Positions 6,032 through 14,403 of a stretch of 15,640 nt of DNA are shown piece by piece. This DNA is from Flavobacteriales bacterium (lineage in GTDB: Bacteria > Bacteroidota > Bacteroidia > Flavobacteriales > BACL11). A program made the position numbers and the translations under genes. Every line of letters starts with the position of its first letter. The first letter of the stretch is position 1. The notes under the pieces were generated by a model. That model saw only the letters and a list, made by a program, of their open reading frames with translations. It was not told where the DNA came from and searched no databases. The DNA lies in the NCBI GenBank assembly GCA_002697505.1, contig NZWA01000009.1:1-15640 (forward strand), read 5' to 3'.

Positions 6032-6494
6032 TTTTAAAATTATAGTAGACACAAGGGAGCAACATCCCTGGGAATTCAACAAAATGGAGAAAACTGTAGC
6101 TAAACTGGATACAGGTGACTATTCCCTAGAAGGCTTACAAGAATTCTTCTGTATAGAACGAAAAGGTAATGTAAGTGAGTTTGCTAATAATATAACCGAA
6201 AAACGCTTTAAAGACGTAGTAGAGAGACTTTCTAAAGTACAACATGCCTTCTTACTATTTGAATTTAACCTAGAAGACATATTAAGATATCCAGTAGGAT
6301 CTACAGTACCCAAACGTATGTGGAGTAAATTAAGAATATCTCCAAAATTTATACTTAAACACATAAATGAGCTCCAGCTACTGCACAACGTTAAAATATT
6401 ATTCTGTGGTGATGCTGCCAACGCAGAGAAGATGGCCTTAGCACTTATGAGAAAAATGTATGAGCTTTACGGACAACCCAAATCAGACGTTTGA
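6015..6494 (+). CDS. ERCC4 (XPF/MUS81-type) nuclease, 159 aa
   Basis: The ERCC4 nuclease motifs are in order: VDTREQHPWEF (11-21), GDYSL (34-38), IERK (47-50) and RF (64-65). These are the acidic and basic residues of the metal-dependent, structure-specific nuclease fold that cuts branched or flapped DNA. The protein holds this domain and little more, with no tandem HhH domain visible. It overlaps the HNH gene by 17 nt at its start and the large terminase by 35 nt at its end. It may trim branches from replicating concatemers before or during packaging. That role is inferred; the family assignment is firm. Confidence 0.88.
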   Translation: MIDFSNFKIIVDTREQHPWEFNKMEKTVAKLDTGDYSLEGLQEFFCIERKGNVSEFANNITEKRFKDVVERLSKVQHAFLLFEFNLEDILRYPVGSTVPKRMWSKLRISPKFILKHINELQLLHNVKILFCGDAANAEKMALALMRKMYELYGQPKSDV

Positions 6495-8493
6495 TGATGC
6501 CTGGCTAGGTCTAGGTGATTTATCAAAAATTGAGATTCCTAATAATCCTATGATTCATAGGACCGAGAAGGAAATTGAGAATCCAGATCTACATTTGATG
6601 AAGCTCTTGAAAGACCCTAGAAATGTTGGGGCAACTTGCAAGTTATTATTTAATATAGAACTACATCCTATGCAGTGTGTTATATTGCAGGAATTTTGGA
6701 ATAGACCATTTCCAATGTATATAGCATCTCGTGGTTGGGGTAAATCTTTCCTTATGGCTTTATATGCCATATTAAAATGTACATTTACTCCTGGCACGAA
6801 GATCGTTATTGTGGGTGCTGCGTTTAGACAGAGTAAGATTATATTTGAATATATGGAGACTATATGGAGAAACAGTCCGATCCTTAGAAGTATATTTTCT
6901 GGGAACGAAGATGGGCCGAGAAGAGATGTTGATAGGTGTACGATACGACTTGGTGATAGTTGGACTATTGCGGTTCCTATGGGTGATGGCAGCAAGATCC
7001 GAGGTCTTAGAGCACATATTATTATCGCTGACGAATTCGCATCAATCTCTCCAGATATATACGAGACAGTTGTTGCTGGTTTTGCTGCGGTATCTGCTAG
7101 TCCCATCCAGAATGTAAAGGAAGAGGCTCGTAAGAAGGCGTTAAAGGACGCTGGCCTATGGAATGAGGAGTTTGATAGTCTAGAAAAAAAGATGGGTAAT
7201 CAGGCGATTATAACAGGTACAGCAGACTATAGCTTTAAGCACTTTGCTCAGTATTGGAGAAGATACAAAGGGATTATAGAGAGCAAGGGTGACAAGCATA
7301 AACTAGAAGAATTGTTCAAAGGAGAAGTTCCTGATAATTTTAATTGGGACGATTACAGCATTATCCGAATACCATATGAATTAATTCCTAAAGGTTTTAT
7401 GGATGATAAACAGGTAGCTAGAGCCAAAGCAACTATTCATACAGGTATCTATAATATGGAATATGCTGCATGTTTTACCAAAGATAGCGATGGCTTCTTT
7501 AAACGTAGTCTCATAGAATCTTGTGTTGTAAACGAGGATAACCCAGTGGTTATCAACAATAAACCAATTATCTTCGATGCAGTTGTCACGGGAAATCCTA
7601 ATAATCAGTATATCTATGGGATTGACCCAGCTTCAGAAAAAGATAATTTCAGTATTATAATTCTAGAGTTACATGAAGATCACAGCAGGATAGTCTATTC
7701 GTGGACTACTAATCGAAGTAACTTTAAGGAAAGACAAAAGACAGGATTAGTTAACGAGCATGATTTCTATGGTTTTTGTGCAAGGAAGATTCGTAATCTA
7801 ATGAAGACTTTTCCTCCTAAGATAATTGGAATGGATGCTCAGGGTGGTGGTGTTGCTATCGAAGAGGCTCTACATGATCCTAGAAATTTAGAAAGTGGAG
7901 AGCATCTTATCTGGCCTACTATTAATTATGATAAAAGTAAGGACACAGATTCTCAACCAGGATTACATATTCTAGAACTTATCCAGTTTGCCAAGGCAGA
8001 TTGGACAGCTCAAGCCAATCATGGATTAAGAAAAGACTTTGAAGATAGAGTTTTATTATTCCCTAGGTTTGATCAATTAACTTTGGGTTTAGCTTTAGAT
8101 AAAGAGGGCAAAGATATTATGGAGGCAGATTTAACTCCATTATATGATAATTTAAGTGAATGTATTTTAGAGATAGAAGATCTTAAAAATGAGCTAACTA
8201 CAGTTGTAATGAGTCAAACTAGCACTGGAGCAGGAGCCAGAGATAGATGGGATACTCCAGAGGTTAAAATGCAAAATGGTAAAAAGGGAAGATTAAGAAA
8301 AGATAGATATAGTTCTTTAGTAATAGCTAATATGCTTGCTCGTCAAACAAGGCAAAAATTAGCTGCTCCTAATTATGATGTTATCGGAGGAAATAGAGCA
8401 GACATCATAAAACAAGATGGAGATATGTATAAAGGACCAGAATGGTTTACTAATGATGCTAATGACGATTTTTATACTGGCATTTATAGATAA
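6460..8493 (+). CDS. terL: Terminase large subunit, 677 aa
   Basis: The packaging motor ATPase and nuclease. The N-terminal ATPase has a Walker A-type SRGWGKSF (90-97), Walker B IIIADEFA (187-194) with the catalytic DE, and a coupling motif near ITGTA (251-255). The C-terminal RNase H-like nuclease shows YGIDPA (386-391, Asp 389), IIGMDAQGGG (455-464, Asp 459) and a C-terminal acid near KDRYSSL (614-620, Asp 615). It pumps DNA through the portal and cuts the concatemer. Both active sites look intact. The first 35 nt overlap the ERCC4 nuclease gene in another frame and no strong ribosome binding site is seen, so translation is likely coupled. The closest terminase type (headful, cohesive end) cannot be told by eye. 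Confidence 0.95.
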   Translation: MSFTDNPNQTFDDAWLGLGDLSKIEIPNNPMIHRTEKEIENPDLHLMKLLKDPRNVGATCKLLFNIELHPMQCVILQEFWNRPFPMYIASRGWGKSFLMALYAILKCTFTPGTKIVIVGAAFRQSKIIFEYMETIWRNSPILRSIFSGNEDGPRRDVDRCTIRLGDSWTIAVPMGDGSKIRGLRAHIIIADEFASISPDIYETVVAGFAAVSASPIQNVKEEARKKALKDAGLWNEEFDSLEKKMGNQAIITGTADYSFKHFAQYWRRYKGIIESKGDKHKLEELFKGEVPDNFNWDDYSIIRIPYELIPKGFMDDKQVARAKATIHTGIYNMEYAACFTKDSDGFFKRSLIESCVVNEDNPVVINNKPIIFDAVVTGNPNNQYIYGIDPASEKDNFSIIILELHEDHSRIVYSWTTNRSNFKERQKTGLVNEHDFYGFCARKIRNLMKTFPPKIIGMDAQGGGVAIEEALHDPRNLESGEHLIWPTINYDKSKDTDSQPGLHILELIQFAKADWTAQANHGLRKDFEDRVLLFPRFDQLTLGLALDKEGKDIMEADLTPLYDNLSECILEIEDLKNELTTVVMSQTSTGAGARDRWDTPEVKMQNGKKGRLRKDRYSSLVIANMLARQTRQKLAAPNYDVIGGNRADIIKQDGDMYKGPEWFTNDANDDFYTGIYR

Positions 8494-8546
8494 AAAGTGT
8501 ATTATAAACTAATAGCATTGCAATCCTATTACGGTTAAAATATAAT
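8494..8546 (+). promoter_or_regulatory. Terminase-portal gap with interrupted palindrome
   Basis: A 53-nt gap, long for this operon. It holds TATAAA (8503-8508), then a 22-bp interrupted palindrome (8510-8531, TAATAGCATT/GCAATCCTATTA with one C-C mismatch), then TATAAT (8541-8546) directly before the portal ATG. TTGCAA (8518-8523) lies exactly 17 nt before this TATAAT, but that promoter would start inside the portal gene. No good Shine-Dalgarno is present. The segment could be an operator or late-promoter region; function is unproven. Confidence 0.35.
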
Positions 8547-10715
8547 ATGACAAAAAAATATCCAAAAAGTGACGCCATTCCGGACCAATCTCTTGAGGGC
8601 GAAGAAGCCTACGTTACATGGGGAGATGATTTAAGCTCTAAACAGGAAGCTCTTAGCAAATCTTCAGAGTCTATGTCTGAATATACTGCTATCGAGCATA
8701 CCACAGGATCAAGACGACGAGGTTTAGATTATTCTAATCTAGACACTAACACATCTGGTCGTCCAGGTTTGACTAAACTTGATTATGACTTTTTCAGACC
8801 AGACGAAGCGGTACCTAAAAGAGTTAAGATGATCCTCAAGAAAGCTGAGGATATTTATCAAAGAGTAGGCTTGGTAAAAAATGTTATTGATTTGATGGGT
8901 GACTTTGGTAGTCAGGGTATTCGTATTGTTCATCCTAATAAAAGAATTGAACGCTTTTATAAAAGATGGTTTGAGAAGTGTGGTGGAAAAGAAAGAAGTG
9001 AGAGATTTCTTAGTAATCTATATAAAAGTGGTAATGTTGTTGTTAATCGTCAAACAGGTAAATTGACATTAAAGACAGCAGAGAAAATGTATAAGACTTC
9101 AGCAACTGCTGATCTATTAATTGACACACTCGATGAGACCTCAGTAGACAAAAGAGAAATACCTTGGAAGTATACTTTTATAGATCCTGTTTATGTAGAA
9201 GTGTCAGCAGGTTCTTTGGCTTCTTTTGTGACAGATAAAAGATACGAGTTAATTTTACCAGCATCCTTACGTAAGACTATTAATTCTCCTAAGAGTGAAG
9301 CAGAGAAACAGGTAGTAGCACAATTACCAGATGAGATTTTGGAAGCAGCTAAAAGCAGAAAGAACTACCCACTTAACCCACAAAAGGTTAGAGTATTCCA
9401 TTACAAGAAAGACGATTGGCAAAGATGGGCTTTCCCAATGATCTATTCTATTATGGATGATATTACGGTTATTGAAAAGCTAAAACTTGCAGACATGGCG
9501 GCATTAGATGGTGCTATTTCTAATATTAGAATTTTCAAATTAGGTAGTCTCGAACACAAGATTGCACCGACAAAAGCAGCTGCTGCGAAGCTAGCTGGTA
9601 TTTTAGGCAATAATGTGGGTGGAGGTACGATGGATTTAGTTTGGGGTCCAGATATTGAATTATTAGAAAGTAGAACTAGTGTTCATCAATTTTTAGGTGA
9701 AGGTAAATATACTCCTCATTTAAATAGTGTTTATGCTGGTCTTGGTATTCCTCCAACTCTTACTGGTACTTTTGGTGCAGCTGGAACTACTAATAATTTT
9801 ATTAGTCTTAAGACACTTACACAAAGACTTCAATATGGTAGAGATGTGCTAATTAAGTTCTGGAATGATGAAATTAAATTAGTACAAAAGGCTATGGGTT
9901 TTAGAAAGCCTGCAATGATTGAATTTGATAGAATGGATCTATCTAATGAAGAAGCTGAGAAGTCATTGCTAATACAACTAGCAGATAGAAATCTTATCTC
10001 TGATGAGTTACTACAGAAACGATTCGGTTTTGATCCTGAGATGGAGAAGATTAGACTTAACAGAGAAAAGAGAGAAAGAAAGTCAGATCGCATGATACCT
10101 AAATCCAGCCCATACCATGATCCGCAGCCAGAAAATTCCCTCAAGAAAATAGCTTTACAAAGCGGAGTAGCTAGTCCGAGTGAGGTAGGATTAGAACTAG
10201 ATCCTAAGAAAGATGGAGAGAAAAGTTCACTCGAAATGCGGCAAGCCTTTAAACCAACAAAGTTGGCAAAAGACTCGAAAGAGTCTTTGCCTGGTCAACC
10301 GCAGCAAGGTAGACCCAGAAATTCTAAAGACAAAGAACAGCGAAAAGAACGCACTTTCACCCCACAAACAGGAGCGTCTTTACATCTCTGGGCATCAGCT
10401 GCACAGGACGAAATTAGCGAAATTATTAACCCAATATTGCTAGATTTCTTTGGAAAGAAAAATCTCAGAAGTTTAGCAAATGATCAATCTAAAGAGCTTG
10501 AAAATATTAAAAGCAGTATACTTTTCAATAGCACACCATTTTGCACAATAAATAAAGAATACGTTCAGGAAAAATTAAATAATTTAGATACCCAACACTT
10601 GACGACTTATAGTGTATGGTTAAGACAGTTGGCTTCCGAACTAAATAAAGATCTTACAGTGGATGATCAAAAGCAGGCGAAAGCTTCTTTTTATTGTCTA
10701 CTAAAAAATAATTAG
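8547..10715 (+). CDS. Portal protein, 722 aa
   Basis: The ring protein at the capsid vertex through which DNA enters. Assignment rests on position directly after the large terminase, the size, and a portal-like core: RVGLVKNVIDLMGDFGSQGI (about 111-130), IMDDITVIEKLKLADMAALD (about 304-323) before a wing/crown region, and LNSVYAGLGIPPTLTGTFGA (about 394-413), typical of phage portals. The C-terminal 200 residues are charged and proline-rich in the middle (PGQPQQGRPRN), then helical, and look like an add-on. It is long compared with many portals. The start lacks a strong ribosome binding site. Confidence 0.88.
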   Translation: MTKKYPKSDAIPDQSLEGEEAYVTWGDDLSSKQEALSKSSESMSEYTAIEHTTGSRRRGLDYSNLDTNTSGRPGLTKLDYDFFRPDEAVPKRVKMILKKAEDIYQRVGLVKNVIDLMGDFGSQGIRIVHPNKRIERFYKRWFEKCGGKERSERFLSNLYKSGNVVVNRQTGKLTLKTAEKMYKTSATADLLIDTLDETSVDKREIPWKYTFIDPVYVEVSAGSLASFVTDKRYELILPASLRKTINSPKSEAEKQVVAQLPDEILEAAKSRKNYPLNPQKVRVFHYKKDDWQRWAFPMIYSIMDDITVIEKLKLADMAALDGAISNIRIFKLGSLEHKIAPTKAAAAKLAGILGNNVGGGTMDLVWGPDIELLESRTSVHQFLGEGKYTPHLNSVYAGLGIPPTLTGTFGAAGTTNNFISLKTLTQRLQYGRDVLIKFWNDEIKLVQKAMGFRKPAMIEFDRMDLSNEEAEKSLLIQLADRNLISDELLQKRFGFDPEMEKIRLNREKRERKSDRMIPKSSPYHDPQPENSLKKIALQSGVASPSEVGLELDPKKDGEKSSLEMRQAFKPTKLAKDSKESLPGQPQQGRPRNSKDKEQRKERTFTPQTGASLHLWASAAQDEISEIINPILLDFFGKKNLRSLANDQSKELENIKSSILFNSTPFCTINKEYVQEKLNNLDTQHLTTYSVWLRQLASELNKDLTVDDQKQAKASFYCLLKNN

Positions 10716-10726
10716 GGGTAAAACAT

Positions 10727-12361
10727 ATGATAATTTATTCTCAAGAGACAGATGACGGTTTAGCAGAAAAAATTTCTGCTTCTAATTCTATCTCTTATGC
10801 ATCTATTGTTGAACCATGCGATATTGAACAAAATCAGATCAAGACCAAATCAATGGCTGCTATGAATGATGCTGATTTATATTATGTTCAGTCTATATTG
10901 GTTAGTTCGTCTTGGAATAGAAATGATGATGTTTTTGACAGAGCTGAAGTATGGGCAGCCCGAAAGACACCTGAGCACAAACCTACGAATTTAGAACATG
11001 ATGAAAATTTAATTATTGGCCATATTACATCAAACTGGCCAATTGATAATCAAGGTAAAACTATTGCTGAAGATATTGAAGTAGATGAGCTTCCAGATAA
11101 GTTCCACATTGTTACTGGTTCCGTTATTTATAAAGCATATTCATCGCCAGAACTAAAGGAACGAGCTGAAAAGCTAATTGCTGAAATTGAGAACGGTACT
11201 AAATATGTTAGTATGGAGTGTTATTTTAAGGGTTTTGATTATGGTTTAACAGATAAAGTTACTGGAGACTATAAAGTATTAGCACGAAATGATAGTACAG
11301 CATATTTAACAAAGTACTTAAAAGCTTATGGTGGACAAGGCGAACATGACAACTATAAGATAGGAAGAGTTTTACGCAATATTACTTTTAGTGGCAAAGG
11401 TTTTGTTAATAAGCCAGCCAATCCTGATAGTATCATTTTCAATAAACGATTAATTGAAGATTTATTGGATAAAAAAAATGACAATTTATTAAAAACAGGT
11501 GTACTAGAAAATAAGCCCACAATCAATACAGATACGGAGAATATCGTTATGAGTGAAAATATCGAAAAACAAGTTGCAGAAATTAATGAAAAGTTAGACT
11601 CTGTTTCTGTAAATTGTGCAGACCAGGTAGCAGAAGCGCAAGCAACTGCTTCAGAACTACAACAAACCAATCAAACATTAGAGGCTACAATGAAAGAAAA
11701 AGAAGAATTGCTCGAAGCAAAATCAGAAGAGTTAGAAACTCTTGCCAAGAAGCACGACGAAGAAGTCAAATCTAAGAAAGAAGAAATGGCTGAGATGAAG
11801 AAAGAAAAAGAAGAAGCCAAATCTGAACTCGAAGAAGTAGTCGCTAGTAAAACAGAACTCGAAGAAGCTCTCAAAGCCGCTCAGACCTCTCTTGAAGAAG
11901 CCAATGAAGTTATCGCTGGCTACAAGATGAAGGAAGAAGAAATGGCAAAGAAAGAGATGCTTGCGAAGAGAAAAGCCAATTTGGTTGAAGCGGGTCTTGA
12001 AGACGATGCTGCTTCCGCTGCTGTTGAGAAATTTGAAAGTCTTGATGACGAAGCATTTGAATCTATTACTTCACTTCTTGCGGCTATGAAGCCAAAGGAA
12101 GAAGAAAAAGCTAAGAAACATGACGAGACTGAGGCAGCAATGCCACCAGCTCTGAAAGAAGCTTTAGAGAAAAAGAAGGAAGAGAAAGAAAAGGCTTCAG
12201 AACTTGAAGAAGCTGAATCTGCTTTGGAAGAAGTAGAAGCTGAAGAAACCGTTGATCTGAGTGTTGGAAACGACGAATCAGAAACTGAATCAGCAGAAGC
12301 TAGTGTTCGTAGTGAACTTGTTGAATTTGTAAGTGCTAGACTCGGTAATACCTCAAAATAA
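10727..12361 (+). CDS. Prohead protease fused to scaffold, 544 aa
   Basis: Residues about 30-240 form a prohead-protease-like domain: NLEHDENLIIGHI (88-100) gives the His positions, YVSMECYFKGF (160-170) the likely catalytic Ser 162, and GFVNKPANPDSI (225-236) is the typical end of the fold. A linker (about 243-274) leads to a long Glu/Lys/Ala coiled coil (about 275-460) and a C-terminal helix (RSELVEFVSARLG), the form of a scaffolding core. The protease would mature capsid and scaffold after assembly. Catalytic residues are proposed by position only. AGGGG precedes the ATG. A second start within the gene is listed separately. Confidence 0.85.
   Translation: MIIYSQETDDGLAEKISASNSISYASIVEPCDIEQNQIKTKSMAAMNDADLYYVQSILVSSSWNRNDDVFDRAEVWAARKTPEHKPTNLEHDENLIIGHITSNWPIDNQGKTIAEDIEVDELPDKFHIVTGSVIYKAYSSPELKERAEKLIAEIENGTKYVSMECYFKGFDYGLTDKVTGDYKVLARNDSTAYLTKYLKAYGGQGEHDNYKIGRVLRNITFSGKGFVNKPANPDSIIFNKRLIEDLLDKKNDNLLKTGVLENKPTINTDTENIVMSENIEKQVAEINEKLDSVSVNCADQVAEAQATASELQQTNQTLEATMKEKEELLEAKSEELETLAKKHDEEVKSKKEEMAEMKKEKEEAKSELEEVVASKTELEEALKAAQTSLEEANEVIAGYKMKEEEMAKKEMLAKRKANLVEAGLEDDAASAAVEKFESLDDEAFESITSLLAAMKPKEEEKAKKHDETEAAMPPALKEALEKKKEEKEKASELEEAESALEEVEAEETVDLSVGNDESETESAEASVRSELVEFVSARLGNTSK
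11549..12361 (+). CDS. Nested in-frame scaffold protein, 270 aa
   Basis: ATG at 11549 is codon 275 of the protease-scaffold gene and begins MSENIEKQVAEINEKLDSVS. Just 8 nt upstream is GGAGA (11536-11540) in the context CGGAGAATAT. The same GGAGAAT signal precedes the decoration, major capsid and fibre genes, so it is the strong ribosome binding site of this phage. The start falls exactly at the boundary between protease and coiled coil. It would make scaffold without protease in higher amounts, as lambda Nu3 does within C and UL26.5 does within UL26 in herpesviruses. Translation from this site is inferred. Confidence 0.65.
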   Translation: MSENIEKQVAEINEKLDSVSVNCADQVAEAQATASELQQTNQTLEATMKEKEELLEAKSEELETLAKKHDEEVKSKKEEMAEMKKEKEEAKSELEEVVASKTELEEALKAAQTSLEEANEVIAGYKMKEEEMAKKEMLAKRKANLVEAGLEDDAASAAVEKFESLDDEAFESITSLLAAMKPKEEEKAKKHDETEAAMPPALKEALEKKKEEKEKASELEEAESALEEVEAEETVDLSVGNDESETESAEASVRSELVEFVSARLGNTSK

Positions 12362-12374
12362 GGGAGAATTAAAC

Positions 12375-12857
12375 ATGGCTTTAAAACCAGATCGTATCGA
12401 AACACAAACTGATGTTTCATTTTTCATGAACAACGCTACATCAAGCACTATTGTGCGTGGTGGAGTAGCATCTGTCAGCACCGGTGGTTCTGGCGTTGCT
12501 ATGGATGACTCTAGTGCAGTAGTATCTTATGCTACAGCAACTAGTGGCTGCAAACCTGTAGGCGTTCTTCTTAATGACGTTGTAAATATTGATCTCACCC
12601 GTCAGCACATTAACTGGCATAAGGATGAGGTTCAGGGTGGTGGCAAAGTTACTTTGCTACAAGTTGGTCAGGTCACAACTGACAAGGTTACTGGCACAAT
12701 TGCTGCTGGTGATTCAGCCTATGTCGGTGCAAGTGGTCTATTCAGTGCAACTCCACCTGCGGATGGTACCACTGAAGACGAGAACTATCGCGTTGGTAGA
12801 TTCTTGAGTTCTAGAGATTCCGATGGTTATGTCAAAGTAGCAGTCAACATTGCCTAA
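12375..12857 (+). CDS. Capsid decoration protein candidate, 160 aa
   Basis: The start is ATG at 12375 (MALKPDRIETQTDVSFF) with GGGAGAAT just upstream; an in-frame ATG at 12333 lies inside the previous gene and lacks such a signal. The protein is rich in Gly, Ser, Thr and Val and predicted to be beta, with KPVGVLLNDVV and KVTLLQVGQVTTDKVTG resembling DUF2190-type phage decoration proteins. Its position between scaffold and major capsid protein fits a protein that binds the capsid outside and stabilises it. No signal peptide or membrane segment is present. Codon use is more G/C-ended than in the operon's early genes, in line with high expression. Confidence 0.7.
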   Translation: MALKPDRIETQTDVSFFMNNATSSTIVRGGVASVSTGGSGVAMDDSSAVVSYATATSGCKPVGVLLNDVVNIDLTRQHINWHKDEVQGGGKVTLLQVGQVTTDKVTGTIAAGDSAYVGASGLFSATPPADGTTEDENYRVGRFLSSRDSDGYVKVAVNIA

Positions 12858-12878
12858 ATAAAAAGGGAGAATAAAAAC

Positions 12879-13892
12879 ATGTCAGCAGAAACTAAAGCAT
12901 TTCAACCAACTCCAGAATTAACTGATCTTTTAGTTAAGTCTGGTTCACAGCACAGAGAGACCTCTCTAGCTGCTACTGCAGAATTTGCGAAAGCTCTAGA
13001 GCAGCCTCTCCGTCAAGGTGTCCTTAGTGGCAACATTCTTGATGGTATCTTTGAGCCAATTCAATTGGCCCAGAGTGCTACTCCAGAATTTCCACTTGAT
13101 TTCTTAGCCCCAGGTACAGAAAAGGACTTTGTTGCCTATACTGTTCCTAATCACGGCTATATTCCAGAGCGTCACGTCGAAGGCGATTACGTCATGGTTC
13201 CTACTTTTGATATCGGTGCAAGCATCGACTATCTCTTAAAGTATGCCCGTGATGCACGCTGGGACGTAGTAGGTCGCGCGATGGAAGTACTCGAAGCATC
13301 ATTCGTTAAGAAGATGAATGATGACGGTTGGCACACCATCCTTGCCGCCGGTGTAGATCGCAACATCGTCGTATATGATAGTGATGCTACAGAAGGTCAG
13401 TTTAGCAAGAGACTTGTTTCTCTTCTTAAGACTGTTATGCGTCGTAACGGCGGTGGCAACTCAGCATCCAACAATCGTGGGTTGCTGACTGATCTTTATG
13501 TCTCTCCAGAAGCTATGGAAGACATTCGTAATTGGGGTGTTGATCAGGTCGACGAAGTTACTCGTCGTGAGATTTACACTGCGGCTGATGGTTCTGTAAA
13601 CAGAATCTTCGGTGTCAACCTTCATGACCTCGATGAGCTTGGTGATGGCCAAGAGTATCAGTTGTTCTATGAGAACACTCTTAGCGCTACAATGCCAACA
13701 GGTCATGCTACTGAATTGGTTGTTGGGCTTGATCTTCGCAAGAGAGACAGCTTCATCATGCCAGTTCGTGAACCAGTTCAGATCTATGAAGATGACACAC
13801 TTCATCGTCAGAAGAGAGCTGGCTTCTATGGCTGGGCTGAGCAAGGCTTCGCTGTTCTTGATAACAGAAGAGTCATCCTTGGCGCTGTTTAG
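12879..13892 (+). CDS. Major capsid protein, 337 aa
   Basis: The main shell protein, expected to have the HK97 fold. Support: location right after scaffold and decoration genes, usual length, a strong GGGAGAAT ribosome binding site, and a run of C/G-ended codons typical of the most expressed phage gene. Sequence features include a helical N-arm (1-55), FVAYTVPNHGYIPERHVEGD (about 84-103) consistent with an E-loop, a long helix DARWDVVGRAMEVLEASFVK (about 124-143), and the C-terminal P-domain strands EPVQIYEDDTLHRQKRAGFY. A strong terminator follows directly, so this ends the head transcription unit. Confidence 0.88.
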   Translation: MSAETKAFQPTPELTDLLVKSGSQHRETSLAATAEFAKALEQPLRQGVLSGNILDGIFEPIQLAQSATPEFPLDFLAPGTEKDFVAYTVPNHGYIPERHVEGDYVMVPTFDIGASIDYLLKYARDARWDVVGRAMEVLEASFVKKMNDDGWHTILAAGVDRNIVVYDSDATEGQFSKRLVSLLKTVMRRNGGGNSASNNRGLLTDLYVSPEAMEDIRNWGVDQVDEVTRREIYTAADGSVNRIFGVNLHDLDELGDGQEYQLFYENTLSATMPTGHATELVVGLDLRKRDSFIMPVREPVQIYEDDTLHRQKRAGFYGWAEQGFAVLDNRRVILGAV

Positions 13893-13920
13893 TCTATCTT
13901 TATAGATGTTAAGTAAGAGA

Positions 13921-13947
13921 AGCCGCACACTTGTGCGGCTTTTTTTA
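13921..13947 (+). terminator. Intrinsic terminator after the capsid gene
   Basis: AGCCGCAC-ACTT-GTGCGGCT is a perfect 8-bp, G+C-rich stem with a 4-nt loop, followed by seven T. It lies about 30 nt after the capsid stop and is the clearest terminator in the window. Confidence 0.95.
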
Positions 13948-13951
13948 TAAG

Positions 13952-13980
13952 TTGATGTCTGGTGTACTAATAAATATAAC
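13952..13980 (+). promoter_or_regulatory. Promoter of the post-capsid genes
   Basis: TTGATG (13952-13957) and TATAAC (13975-13980) are separated by 17 nt, a good sigma-70-type promoter. AATAAATA (13969-13976) overlaps it and differs by one base from the T4-type late box TATAAATA, so a phage sigma factor could also use it. It follows the terminator at once, so the genes to the right are a separate unit. Confidence 0.6.
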
Positions 13981-13998
13981 ACTATAGAGGTATTAAAT

Positions 13999-14403
13999 AT
14001 GGGCGCAAGTCAGTACGATTTTACTATTGAACAAGGCTCCTCATTTAAGATGTCTTTAATATATAAAGATTCTAATGGGGATCCTATTGATATTTCAGGA
14101 TGGTGCGCTAGATTGACATGGCGAACCAGCTCTAATGCTACACAGACTTTTTCTAGTGATAATACAGATAAAAATATTTATGATTTTAATTTAGAAGGTA
14201 CTTTAGGAAAAATTAATTTATTATTTCCTGCTGGTACTACTAATGGTTTTACATTCAATAATGCTAAGTATGATTTAGAATTACAGTCTGATGAGCTACA
14301 CTATACTCAAGGTGGTAAATATGTCACCAGATTATTGTTTGGTACTGTAACTATACAGAAGAGATTTAGTAAGTCTACTACAGCATTGGAGTGTAATGAA
14401 TGA
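13999..14403 (+). CDS. Putative structural/baseplate-type protein, 134 aa
   Basis: MGASQYDFTIEQGSSFKMSL and DSNGDPIDISGWCARLTWRT resemble small beta-sandwich proteins found in tail or baseplate gene groups, with the pattern of a short N-terminal strand, QGSSF, and a 'G-D-P-I-D-I-S-G' turn (BppU N-terminal-like). GAGG lies 5' of the ATG. The stop overlaps the next start by ATGA, which argues for coupled expression. It is the first gene of a new unit after the capsid terminator. Exact role is unknown; virion protein is the likely class. Confidence 0.5.
   Translation: MGASQYDFTIEQGSSFKMSLIYKDSNGDPIDISGWCARLTWRTSSNATQTFSSDNTDKNIYDFNLEGTLGKINLLFPAGTTNGFTFNNAKYDLELQSDELHYTQGGKYVTRLLFGTVTIQKRFSKSTTALECNE

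Noticed and set aside
6555..7106. 183-codon leftward frame opposite the terminase
   Set aside because: It overlaps the ATPase core of a firmly assigned gene and shows no family motif.
8518..8546. TTGCAA-N17-TATAAT as the portal promoter
   Set aside because: Transcription would start after the portal ATG, and no other good start codon is near. It cannot serve the assigned start.
12333..12374. Upstream in-frame start for the decoration gene
   Set aside because: It lies inside the scaffold gene without a ribosome binding site, while ATG 12375 has GGGAGAAT directly upstream.
11920..12420. Serine-rich leftward open frame opposite the scaffold
   Set aside because: It is the complement of Glu/Lys/Ala-rich coiled-coil codons and has no start signals of its own.
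12692..12710. Second sigma-54-like sequence (CTGGCACAATTGCTGCT)
   Set aside because: It is inside the decoration gene, the -12 part is imperfect and no gene start follows at a suitable distance.
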